Of a stretch of 64,000 nucleotides of DNA, positions 54,667 through 64,000 are shown piece by piece. The notes beneath the pieces were generated by a model. It had not been told where the DNA came from, searched no databases, and saw nothing but the letters and a program-made list of their open reading frames with translations. Numbering within the stretch: position 1 is the first letter of the stretch; every line of letters starts with the position of its first letter. A program made the translations under genes and the position numbers. The stretch is from contig CAUEEP010000755.1 in the NCBI GenBank assembly GCA_958450365.1, forward strand, positions 1,400,001-1,464,000, read 5' to 3'. The stretch is from Mesorhabditis belari. Taxonomy: Eukaryota; Nematoda; Chromadorea; Rhabditida; Rhabditidae.

Positions 54667-55804
54667 TATATAACGCTTAACAAATTAGGGTTCAACTATG
54701 CGCTCATAACACATTGGAGTTGAACTTCGAAGTTAATCTACTAAAGTTGCGTAAATACTGAACACTCTGTAGATCTAGTAGCAAGATGAGGTTGAGTACC
54801 GCGGGTAGGATTGTTCCAACTCTTACTATTAGATCAGGCTAGATCCAGTTCTAGTTTAAGGCCAGCTAGGTCTTCTGGTTTTTTATAAGATTTATACGAT
54901 TAATTAAACCCTTGTCAAGCATACTGTAAGCCAAATTTTTCTAGAAGCTAGTCTAGAAGCTAGGAATCCTTTCTTCTGATAGAGGCTAAGGATTTTGAAG
55001 GGCCAAGACTAAAGGTATCTGCCATACGGTAGCCATTTTGACGGCTCTATACTGTAGAAAAGATTATAGTCGACTTTTTCGCCACCAACCATATCCATAT
55101 TTTTCGGGATAAACTTCTTGAGGCTCATTATGATATTCTTCACCGGGCACATTCCTTCATCTGGGCATCCATCGATTGTGTTCGTGAAATCGTGGAATTT
55201 CGGGTCAACCGAGTTGTACGAGTAGAGGAACTAGAGAGATTTTTTTGAGTTAAGCCTTCACTCAAAGTAACCAACAAAACTTCAACTAAAACGATCAAAA
55301 AGTTATTCAGCTATCAACCTTAACCCTCAATTGCCCATCATCCATTTTCCACAGCTCGAAAACCATTGTCGCCGCATAATCAGGCCAATCGTTCTCCAAA
55401 ATGTCGTATTGTGTCCGTTTCCCAAGTGCTGTCAAAACGGCTAATAGGGTTGAATCATGCTGAAATTTCATTTATTAATAAATTTCTAAATAATAGATAA
55501 ATATAAGAAACAAACCGCTGAATAGGCCGTATATTTGTGGGTGGAGTTTTGAGTGAAATTTGAGATCAACGCTTTAAGCATTGGGCCGGCTCGGAGCGCG
55601 ACGACGAGCTCGTTTCGTTCACCGTTCAATTCTAAAGATTCCAATTTCAGGAATTGCTACGGAAAGGATGTTGGAGAACGTTTACAATAGATGTTAATGG
55701 ATTTTTAAAGAAAACAACTGTCAATCCTTTTTTGCCGTTGGCAATTTAAGGTTTTCCTTGTTTTTCTTAGCATTAACCCTTTGGTTTTGACTTTTTAAAC
55801 TATC

Positions 55805-56295
55805 ATTCGATGCAGAATAAAATTGCGCGTCAAATGATACCAAAATGAGCTCAAAAGCTAATATCCATGCAAAGTTATGAGGCAAAAATCCTAAACCAAT
55901 CTTCGATACAGGCTTAAAGTGGGCGGGGCTTAGCCGAAGCCCCGCCCACTTTAAGCCACGCCCATAATGAACATGGTTTAGGTTTTTGACTCATAACTTT
56001 GCATGGACTTGAGCTTTTGACCTCATTTTGGTATCATTCAATGCGCAATTCTTTTCTGCATCGAATGATAGCCAAAATTAAAGAGTTAATGCGTCCATTA
56101 TGGGCGGGGCTTGGCCGAAACCCCGCCCACTTTAAGCCACGCCCATAATGGACGTGATTTAGATTTTTGCCTCATAACTTTGCATGAATATTACATTTTG
56201 AGCTCATTTTGGTATCATTCGATGCGCAATTTTCTTCTGCATCCAATGATAGTCAAAGCAGTCAAAACCAAAGGGTTGATGCTGAGAAAAACAAG
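55805..56295. repeat. Fold-back repeat within the phosphatase intron
   Basis: 'gaatgatacca.aatgagctc', 'gcaaagttatgaggcaaaaa' and 'gtgggcggggcttagccga' appear forward and then inverted, twice in succession. 'aacggctaaaaggatt' and 'aatttaaggttttccttgtt' mark the outer ends. Partial copies are at 10690 and 57480-57640. Confidence 0.8.
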
Positions 56296-56969
56296 GAAAA
56301 CCTTAAATTGCCAACGGCTAAAAGGATTAACAGATGTTCTCGTTAAAAGCTAAATGTTAAGTATGGATCAGTTCAGGGGAAAGAAGTCTATCCAGATCTA
56401 GGCAAGCTTTCGAGATGTAGAGCTTTTTGCGGGCTGCATCGTGTACAAGTTTGATTTCTGCCACGAACCGTGTCCCCATCGATAATCGAAATTTTTATTG
56501 AGCGCCCATCTGGCCTCAGTCAAGCGCTCAAGCGTCAGCCAATCGGGAAACGTCAAATTGTGCTCTTTCTAAAGTTATTCTTTCAAACTCTTTCAGTTAT
56601 TTCTTTATGAATTTAAAGCGGGTTTTTATTTCCTTTAAACTTTACCGCACAAACCATCGCGTCAACGAACGGGTTCAGCTCGAATAAGCTTCTCCATTTC
56701 TCACCCGTATTCGCGACAAAATCCGTGATAATTTCCTGAATTTTTTCGTGATTTCCTTCCAAATCTATGATTTTTTTTAATGCTTTCACTTTATCATTAG
56801 AATTAAATATCCTATTTATTTAATTTCTTGCCCAGGCAAGAAATATTATTTGACGCGTAATTTTGATTCTAAATCGAATGACAGTAAAATAGCCAAAACC
56901 AAAGGGTTAATGCTAAGAAAAACAAGGAAAACCTTAAATTGCCAACGGCAAGAGGTTAAGCCCCACCTA

Positions 56970-57488
56970 TTGGGTTGGGGAGAATGAGTCGGCGCCGAAA
57001 ATCAAAGAAATTTCTAAAACTTATAGCAGACTTTGTCAAATGATATGCGTTTGATATCCGTAGAAGGGTAACTAATTCTCTACAAAATAATATTTAAAAG
57101 AGAACTCAAACAGCGCCTCAACTCAACAAAGGATCATTTTTTTCACAAAATCGATAAACTGTCATCTAGAGTAAACGGTTGGAGGGATCTTCCTGAAAAT
57201 TTGGTAACTTATGTAATTGAGTGTGCTCTATCTTTTTTATATAAACACCAAAGGAGGTTTATGTGGAAGAAACTGTTCAAGCAAAGAGTCCGACTTTTTG
57301 TCATTTTGATTAGCTGTGTTTGGGAATCCATAAAATCCCAAAAAAGAAAAGCTTTGTGGAATCTCTCAAAAGCCATTTTGTAAAGAATTAATGGACCATT
57401 TTGATGAAACAAAACGTGTATTTAAAGAAGGTTTTATGGGCGCAAAAAGTTTCTTTAAATTTCGGCGCCGACTCATTCTCCGACTCAT
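56970..57488. mobile_element. MITE family A, copy 3 (right tip altered)
   Basis: It is almost identical to copy 2. The left end 'ttgggttggggagaatgagt' is flanked by 'ccta'. The right end stops at 'gactcattctcc' and is followed by a second 'gactcatt' and fold-back repeat sequence, so the last ~10 bases are missing. It lies inside the insertion that splits the phosphatase exon. Confidence 0.88.
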
Positions 57489-57639
57489 TTAGGTTTTTGC
57501 CTCATAACTTTGCATGGCTATTACATTTTGAGCTCATTTTGGTATCATTTAACGCGCAATTCTCTTCTGCACCGAATGATAATTAAAACAGTCAAAACAG
57601 TAGGGTCGATGCTAAGAAAAACAAGGAAAACCTTAAATT

Positions 57640-57734
57640 GATGATTTCCTGAATTTTTTTGATTCAAATCTATGATTCTTTATGATTTCACTCTATCAAT
57701 TAGAATACAATACCATTTTTATTGAATTTCTTGC
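57640..57734 (-). pseudogene. Degenerate duplicate of phosphatase exon sequence
   Basis: Read on the minus strand it aligns with 56740-56845, including 'gcaagaaatt.aataaa', 'attctaat.gatagagtgaaa' and 'atcatagattt...attcaggaaat', with several small indels. The two copies flank the insertion holding MITE A copy 3. Confidence 0.75.
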
Positions 57735-58799
57735 CTGATATTGTTCTTCAAATTCTTTAAAAGCCGGTAATTGTGTTCGCTCGTCTTTTGTTTGAGTGTA
57801 ACGCGGGCAACCTTGACCTGGCTCGAAAATCTAAAGAATTTTCAAATTTTTAAAAGATAAGTGTGCTAGATGCTTAACGTTTCCGATAACTTGGTAAACT
57901 CTCGACATTTGGCGCGTTAAACGAATTTCAATGCGCTAGTTGGCGAGAGTTTTCACGCGCACAAAGTTCACCGAGCAATGAGGCTAATTTTGGAGGGTTT
58001 TGCATAGAGAAAAGCTTATAAAAATATGATTTTCAAATATCAAAAATAACCAGCGATAAGGAATCTATATTTTTCTATTTAAAAAGTTGGATAATTTGAA
58101 ATTCTTACTCGATCCGGATAGGTTCCTGTGTGAATGGGGACGGGCATCCAATTAAAAGGCCAATCCTAAAAGAAAAACATTCAAAATAGAGTCTAATCGA
58201 ATTTCTATAGATAAAATATAACTAAATCTCTAAAAAAAATAATCTAACTAAAGCTTTTTTCATGCAAAAAAACCAGCTCGAATCTTTAAAAGTTCTTTAA
58301 AATTTTTTCTTCTTTAAAAGTAAATCTTTAAGTTTTTTTCTGAATAAGAATTTGCAAATTTATAAATTTATTCTATAGATTTCTATCCATAGATATACTT
58401 AGACAATATTAAATACTGTATTTTTCTAAATACTCACCTCTCCTAACTCAGGATTACTGAAGAAACCGGCCATATTAGCGACAGCGGATTGCAAGCAACG
58501 ATCGTCCATCGCGGAAAGGACAAGAGTCTAAAAGAATATCGTTATCGATGTCTAGATCAAAAATAACTATTAGAATTTAAGATTTACCTCATATTGATTG
58601 AAAGATTTCGACACGAGACGATACTTGTCTATGTATCTCGATTTCAGCTTTAGACCTGTCTCGTACTGTTGCCGGAGACCTCGCTGGAAATTAGACTTTT
58701 TTCAAATACAGTTATTCACACCTAGAATCTGTTACAAACAATACACAAGCACAATCCCTAAGTTTCAATGCGCTAGTTGGGGACGCGCACAAAGTTCAC

Positions 58800-58867
58800 C
58801 GAGCTTGTCTATGTGTCTCGATTTCAGCTTTAGACCTGTCTCGTACTGTTGCCGGAGACCTCGCTGA
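58800..58867 (-). pseudogene. Partial duplicate of phosphatase exon 3
   Basis: It repeats the acceptor and first ~57 bases of exon 58588-58683 (RGLRQQYETGLKLKSR.IDK), then runs into 'ctcggtgaactttgtgcgcg', a string also found at 57960-57980. It has no donor and would stop soon after. It is a failed tandem exon duplication. Confidence 0.8.
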
Positions 58868-58984
58868 AAGTTAGATTCTTTTTCAAATGCACTTAACCAC
58901 ATCTAGAATCTGGTACAAACAATTCACAAGCACAATCCCTAAAAATGTAGAGAAGAAAAAAGTAAGGAAGAGAAAAAGCAAAAA

Positions 58985-59057
58985 GTCCCGCCGGGATCGG
59001 ACCCTCGACCTCTCGAGTACGAAACAGAGATCCTAACCAATCGGCCATGGCAACACC
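58985..59057 (-). other. tRNA-like sequence in phosphatase intron 2
   Basis: The minus strand reads 'gccatggccgattggttagg' (A box) and 'gagggtccgatcccggcgg' (B box) at tRNA-like spacing. The anticodon arm 'ctctgtttcgtactcgagag' has an over-long loop. It is a likely tRNA-derived repeat. Confidence 0.5.
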
Positions 59058-59599
59058 TTCAGTCATGACGTCAAAAAGACTCATAATCAAAGGGTTTAGT
59101 TAAACAGGGCCTGAAGGAACTAGTTGAAAATTGAGAAACGATTGAGAACGGATTGAGAAACGGGGAAAGTGGGCAGAAGTTAATTTAATTAGTTAATTAG
59201 AAGTTAATTTACTTATCCATCCTGGCTATCGGGTTGTCTAATAGTTTTTGGATTATTATTATTGTATCTCTAGTTATGAGGCGATACATTTTCGTTATTT
59301 ACTTACCGTAGTCAGTGCTCCGATCGGCTTTTTCTCGTATTCCCTGGGGACAATCGCCGCTTTGAAACGAACGGTCGGCGTTCGGGCGCCGTGTCGAAAT
59401 ATCTGAAGGTTAAAAGACTATAAATAATTGAGTAATTGAGTATAATATAAGAATTCTATGAATAGAAAGTGAAATAATAGTTTATTTATCTATTTCTTTG
59501 TATTATATTGGTAGACAGCTATCGTAGTTTGGCTTTTTAGAAGCTGTCAGCTCCGAGTGAAACTGATATTTTAGTTACTATTGCTATAATTGAATGATT

Positions 59600-59960
59600 A
59601 GTCTAATCTTATGTAAATGTGTTCTCCCCTGTGCTTATCCCTTTTATTGCCGAGAAGGAGCGGTCCTTGGGATTGCCTAGGAGGACAAGTGAGGCTCTCA
59701 CTTGAAGTCCCCCCTTCCCCTTTCCCTCATTTGTAATCTATTCGTCTTATTGTACATAAAGATACATATTTTCCGGGTCTATGCAACTGCAGTTCAGGTC
59801 GGACATTTCACAGGGACTCCCCTCTAATACGTTGGAGGAGTTGAGTTGGGTTGTCGGGGTGTGGGAGATGGCAGGATATCAAAAAGGATCCACTCTCTCT
59901 AACTTAACCCAAATTCTATTCCATATCCGTTTACACCTAGGAACGAATAAAACTTTAAAG
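59600..59960 (+). other. GC-richer non-coding block before the U6-like gene
   Basis: This stretch of phosphatase intron 1 is more GC-rich than its surroundings, with 'gaggacaagtgaggctctca', C-rich strings and 'tacataaagatacat'. It could be a solo LTR or part of a retroposed transcript that carried the U6-like sequence, but no clean ends were found. Confidence 0.3.
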
Positions 59961-59963
59961 TCA

Positions 59964-60050
59964 TAATTGGAACAATACAGAGAAGATTAGCATGGCCCGT
60001 GCGCAAGGATGACGCAAGGATGATTCGTGAAGCGTTCCAAACTTTTTTTT
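59964..60050 (+). ncRNA. U6 snRNA-like sequence (5'-truncated, altered)
   Basis: It matches U6 from 'aattggaacaatacagagaa' through 'gattagcatggccc', which includes the ACAGAGA box and AGC triad, then 'gtgcgcaaggatgacgcaag' and 'gattcgtgaagcgttccaa', ending in a T run. U6 normally reads 'gcaaggatgacacgcaaatt' here; this copy has a second 'gcaaggatga' in place of part of the internal stem-loop. The first ~25 nt of U6 ('gttcttccgagaacatatac' region) are missing. It is probably a pseudogene, lying antisense in the phosphatase intron. Confidence 0.8.
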
Positions 60051-60185
60051 TTGTGTTTCCTAACTGTAGTCTTACTGTACTATTTTTAGTTTTCTTTCTT
60101 TTTTGTGAAAGTATTGTAGCAATATGTTATCTACAGTTATGATTATCTAAATTCGCTTCTATTCGCTCTTGAATAAAGCATATAT

Positions 60186-60406
60186 ACCGTATTTTCTCTA
60201 ATAGTAGTGCACCTAGAGCTTCATCTAAATCGCTCGAAATCTCGAGAACAGCTTATCAGAACCTATCGATGTGGGATTGGAAAATGTAGCTAACGATGAG
60301 ATCTAGTGGAGGATTTGAGTGTTGAGCTTCTGCAAAAGCTTTGAAACTGTAAAATAGCCATCAACTCGGCTCGGCGGGGTGCACTACTATTAGAGAAAAT
60401 ACGGTA
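60186..60406. mobile_element. MITE family B, copy 5
   Basis: It starts taccgtattttctctaatag and ends ctattagagaaaatacggta with TA-compatible ends. The interior is as in copy 4 ('agaacctatcgatgtggga', 'caactcggctcg'). Confidence 0.9.
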
Positions 60407-60482
60407 TTACACTTTGCTTGATGATTGTTCAAACAAGATCCCGATCATCTGAACTCAATCACAGCCAACTGTTAATTCATCT

Positions 60483-60703
60483 ACCGTATTTCCTTTAATA
60501 GTAGTGCACCTAGAGTTTCGTCTAAATTCCTCGAAATCTCGAGAACCGCTTATCAGAACCTATCGATGTGGGATTGGAAAATGTGGCTAACGATGAGATC
60601 TAGTGGAGGATTTGAGTGTTGAGCTTCTGCAAAAGCTTTGAAACCGTAAAATAGTCATAAACTCGGCTCGCCCGGGTGCACTACTATTAGAGAAAATACG
60701 GTA
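60483..60703. mobile_element. MITE family B, copy 6
   Basis: It lies about 75 bp after copy 5, in the same orientation and with about the same length (taccgtatttcctttaatag to ctattagagaaaatacggta). The spacer between copies 5 and 6 is also found between copies 3 and 4 and after copy 1 ('ttgatgattgttcaaacaag'), so pairs of copies have moved or duplicated together. Confidence 0.9.
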
Positions 60704-61354
60704 TTTGTTTTTTTTGCAAAATTTAGTTTTAAAACTAAAATTTTTAAAATATATCAATCTAGATATGCTCTTTATAAATAACTGAGTAATTTCTGTAATA
60801 AATAATAAGTAATAAATGCTTATAAGTAATTGAGTAATTTCTCGTCGAATTCTCATAGAAATGAGATGCCTTTTTAGCGATTCTTTTTTATACTTTATAA
60901 GATTTTTTTTTTATTAAAAGGTTCATAAGTGTTAAATTTGAAAAATAAACCTTATTTTGAGTAGTAATTTTGGAAAATTTCAAAGCTAAATCTAGCCGAT
61001 CCTCGAAATAGATTTTCTTTTGCACAGAACAATTTAAAATCAATTCCCAAGTCGACTTTTCGAGATTTTTATTGAAAGATCTAGTTTCTAAGTTTCTAAG
61101 TTGAATCTAGGTTAAATAAAAAAGGATCCGTTCACCAACCACTTGCACATTGAGCAATTCGGGATCGGCAAGCGTTTCTCGAAGAAACACACAAAATTTC
61201 AGTATCAATAGCAGAAATTTGCGCATTTTTTTGCTCGAAATGAACTCAAGACAGCTGAAAAATTGAAAATTTGAAAAATGAAATTGATGTAATGTATCAA
61301 AATTTTCTTAAAATAAGGTAAAACTTAAAGAAAAAGTTTGATGAATGAGAGAAA

Positions 61355-61440
61355 AGATTTAAAAGAAAGAAAAGATTTAAAAGAAAGAAAAGATTTAAAA
61401 GAAAGAAAAGATTTAAAAGAAAGAAAAGATTTAAATGGAT
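61355..61440. repeat. 18-bp tandem repeat (agaaaagatttaaaagaa)
   Basis: There are about five near-perfect units upstream of the phosphatase start. Confidence 0.93.
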
Positions 61441-62039
61441 CTGAAAATGTCAAAAATGTCAAATTGAAAGTGAAAATGAAGATAAATTAAGAAAAATTTT
61501 TTTGGCAAGTAGTTGAGGCTAAAGATTGGGTTTTTGCGAGAAATTTTTTCGTGTTTTGTATGGTGGAAATGCATGTTTTGCTCATTTTGAAGTTTGATGA
61601 TCAATGCTTAATGATTAAAAGAAAAAAAATGCGTTAGTTTCAAGGATTTAGTAGTAATGTTTGGAAATTGTTGAAATTTCGGTTGAAAACGGATGCCCTA
61701 TTCAGAGCCGGACAACCGTTATCGAATAGATTTAATAAAAGACATAACATATATAACGCCGTTCTTCTGTCCGTCTGTTTGTCCGAGGCTTTTCTTTGGG
61801 GAAATGAGCTAAGGGGCTGAAAGCTTTATTGAAAGTCATTATTCCGCGAACTCCCATTTTAGGGTAAAAAAAATTCGGTGATTCTGAGTCTAGTCTTTTT
61901 TGGTAAAAAAAAAACGTCATTTCCCGGCGAGTTATGAGACTTTAAAATTTACAACGTTCGACCAATTCGTTTTTCACGCCAAATATGCATTTAAGAGGAG
62001 CCTAATGCAAATTTTAGCAAAGCAGATGGTTCGTATACA

Positions 62040-62775
62040 AAAACATAGAAAAAACAAACAAACAAATAAACAAACAAACAAACGAATAAACAAACGAACA
62101 AACAAACAAACGAACAAACAAACAAACAAACAAACAAACGAACAAACAAACGAACAATGCGAAAATAAAATAAACGAACAAACAAACAAACAAACAAACG
62201 AACAAACGAACAAACGAACAAACAAACGAACAAACGAACAAACAAACGAACAAACAAACAAACAAACAAACAAACGAACAAACAAACGAACAATGCGAAA
62301 ATAAAATAAACGAACGAACAAACAAACAAACGAACAAACGAACAAACAAACGAACAAACGAACAAACAAACGAACAAACAAACGAACAAACAAACAAACG
62401 AACAAACAAACGAACAAACAAACGAACAAACAAACGAACAAACGAACAAACGAACAAACAAACGAACAAACAAACGAACAAACAAACGAACAAACGAACA
62501 AACGAACAAACAAACGAACAAACAAACGAACAAACAAACGAACAAACAAACAAACGAACAATGCGAAAATAAAATAAACGAACGAACAAACAAACAAACG
62601 AACAAACAAACGAACAAACAAACGAACAAACAAACGAACAAACAAACGAACAAACGAACAAACGAACAAACAAACGAACAAACAAACGAACAAACAAACG
62701 AACAAACGAACAAACGAACAAACAAACGAACAAACAAACGAACAAACAAACGAACAATGCGAAAATAAAATAAAA
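62040..62775. repeat. (AAAC/GAAC)n array with embedded spacer units
   Basis: About 735 bp of 'aaacaaacgaac' is interrupted four times by an almost identical 'aatgcgaaaataaaata' spacer (62155, 62292, 62561, 62756). The spacing implies that blocks of 140-270 bp were themselves duplicated. Long open frames of Cys/Phe/Val/Leu on the minus strand and Asn/Lys/Thr on the plus strand are artefacts. Confidence 0.95.
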
Positions 62776-64000
62776 TGGCACAGACTACAGTGCGTTCCTA
62801 GTGACAGCCTAGACAGACGCAAAAGGTGCATTTTAGAAAACGACAATTTCGTGGAAAGTATAAAAGGCTCTTCTCAACAAAAGTAGCTTCAGTATTTATC
62901 AAAAAAGAAACACCGTAATGATTCATCAATGTATTAAACTTTCTTTACAATAAGTATATGTGCCGATCTCTGTTTTGAGTTAAAGCTAAGCCAAGTCATA
63001 GAGCTTTTTCAAGGCTAAAAACCCAAAAAATGGTCAATCTTTCCCTTAAATCCCAAAATCACTCTGTATCAATGTAAAAAAAAAAGGTAAAAGAAGAACA
63101 GGAAAAATGTCATCCAAGGTTAGAAAAAAAAGTGAGATATGGAAGAGATTTTAGCTCGGTTTTATTGAAAATTTTTTACGAAAAAGCGCGCGATCTCTAC
63201 AAATGAGTGGAATAATAAAAAATTTAGCAAAAAAAAAAAAAAAAGGCTAGATCATGAAATTTCTTCACTGATTGATGAGATTTTAAAGGAAAGTTTTGTA
63301 AAAAAAAAAAGCTTTCATTATGAGATTTTTTTAGTGATTGATGAGATTTTCTGGTAAAGATGCACGAAAATTTCTTGTCTTATCTAGGAAAAGGGATAGG
63401 AAATGCAGTAAAACTCCGTGAAAACAAGGGAGAAAGCTAGGAAATCGCAAAGAGTTTCTTTGAAACGCTTCAAACTTTCTTTAAATCTACTGGATTGATA
63501 TGATCTATAGCTGAAAAAAAATCGAGAATTTCAAGAGCTTTCGAATCGACTAAACAGCACTCAAAAATATCAATGCTAAAGAAAGTTACAGTGACTCGAT
63601 CGCTTCGACTACGCGTGAGTACGGTCCGTTCCGAGTCAGGCTACAAACCACTGTAACTTTCTCTAGAATTCATCCTTTTTCAGTGTACTTTAGTTCATTC
63701 GAAAGCTCTTGAAATTCTCGATTTTTTAAGCTATAGATCATAACAATCCGGTCAATTTTACAACAAGTTAGAAGCGTTTTTAGTGTGACAGTTCGTCATT
63801 TTTATAGTTATAGTGGACCTTAACTGATTTTTGACTGGTTTGGGTAGTTCTTTAAACTAAAGTCAGGCCTGATCTTGGCCAGAAAAGTTGCCAGCCTTGG
63901 GCCTAAAAGCCAGCCAGAGGTCCAGGCCTAGTCAATGGTTTTCTTGTAAATCCAAGCCATGATCTAGCTTTCTATTCCGAACCTTTATCGCCAACGATCA
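62776..64000. other. Non-coding end of window, with a short fold-back
   Basis: No gene is supported. 63495-63560 and 63680-63745 are inverted copies ('gatctatagct', 'tcgagaatttcaagagcttt' and complement). Between them, 'gagtacggtccgttccgagt' is a GC-richer spacer. A/T runs fill 63060-63320. Confidence 0.5.

Larger units (their letters stand above)
55009..61226 (-). pseudogene. Histidine acid phosphatase, secreted type, with frame lesions
   Basis: Exons on the minus strand in order: 61140-61226 (signal peptide MRKFLLLILKFCVFLRETLA), 59307-59402 (IFRHGARTPTVRF, catalytic RHGxRxP), 58588-58683, 58438-58527 (SAMDDRCLQSAVANMAGFF), 58109-58165 (NWMPVPIHTGTYPD), 57735-57830, 56646 to about 56811, about 56361-56568, 55516-55656, 55325-55459 (YSAHDSTLLAVLTALG, catalytic HD) and 55009-55230 (C-rich end GCPDEGMCPVK). 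Enzymes of this family hydrolyse phosphomonoesters at acid pH through a phospho-His intermediate; this one would be secreted or lysosomal. Two lesions break it: the exon ending at 57735 is separated from its continuation by a ~0.9-kb insertion with no frame-preserving splice, and an AAAAA run at 56423-56427 is one base short. Otherwise conservation is high. Confidence 0.85.

Noticed and set aside
57201..57383. Open frame 'MVTYVIECALSFLYKHQRRF' inside family A MITEs
   Set aside because: It is intact only in some copies, contains a stop in copy 2, and has no homology I recognise. It is chance in a non-coding element.
62040..62775. Very long minus-strand open frames rich in Cys, Phe, Val and Leu that look like a membrane protein
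   Set aside because: They follow directly from a tetranucleotide array, are open in three overlapping frames and have no non-repetitive part.

Overview
The window is nuclear DNA of a nematode, most likely a free-living rhabditid. The evidence is a complete seven-transmembrane chemoreceptor of the nematode-only Srt family, a secreted protein that resembles the SXP/RAL-2 family, an interstitial array of the nematode telomere hexamer (TTAGGC), compact multi-exon genes with many 40-60 nt introns, and a dense load of mariner, maT and Tc-like transposons and TA-flanked MITEs. No genus can be named from sequence alone.

Layout. 0.3-0.5 kb is a poly-G/poly-T tract. 0.5-3.6 kb is a mosaic of mcm-5 (replicative helicase) exons, a MITE, a copied piece of the neighbouring F-box-like gene and an unrecognised multi-exon gene. 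4.1-5.4 kb is an F-box-like gene. About 6.4 kb is a single JNK-like kinase exon. 7.25-9.46 kb is a five-exon secreted protein with a long Pro/Thr/Ser mucin-like tail, followed by a frameshifted inverted copy of the tail (9.66-10.69 kb). 11-19 kb is transposon-rich: a mariner with an intact ORF, a mariner with one nonsense codon, a decayed maT element nested in a MITE, a 28-bp satellite and a fold-back MITE. 21.6-25.0 kb is the srt gene, whose nine exons keep one reading frame although its introns hold a fold-back MITE, a microsatellite and tRNA-like sequence. 27.8-30.3 kb holds a second F-box-like gene and a weak gene model. 30.35-35.06 kb is a large inverted repeat whose loop carries a chemoreceptor fragment and a MITE. 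36-46 kb is repeats: a fold-back with tRNA-like arms, a TIR element with a gene fragment plus telomere repeats inside it, and 2 kb of A/T-rich micro-repeat. 47.2-52.2 kb is a 12-exon monocarboxylate-transporter-like (SLC16) gene. 53.4-54.7 kb is a maT element with a full-length DD37D transposase. 55.0-61.2 kb, on the minus strand, is a histidine acid phosphatase gene with insertions in introns and exons. 62.0-62.8 kb is a tetranucleotide array.

The host genes do not form a pathway or operon. They are a chemoreceptor, a transporter, a secreted phosphatase and a secreted mucin-like protein set in repeat-rich DNA. Several otherwise well-preserved genes carry exactly one single-base frame slip near a short homopolymer. 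This could be recent pseudogenisation, but uncorrected long-read errors are at least as likely, so broken calls should be checked against reads. I did not find an obvious new biochemical system. The most unusual structures are the TIR element holding gene fragment plus telomere repeats, the 4.7-kb inverted repeat, and two different transposons in the same TA of two copies of one repeat.
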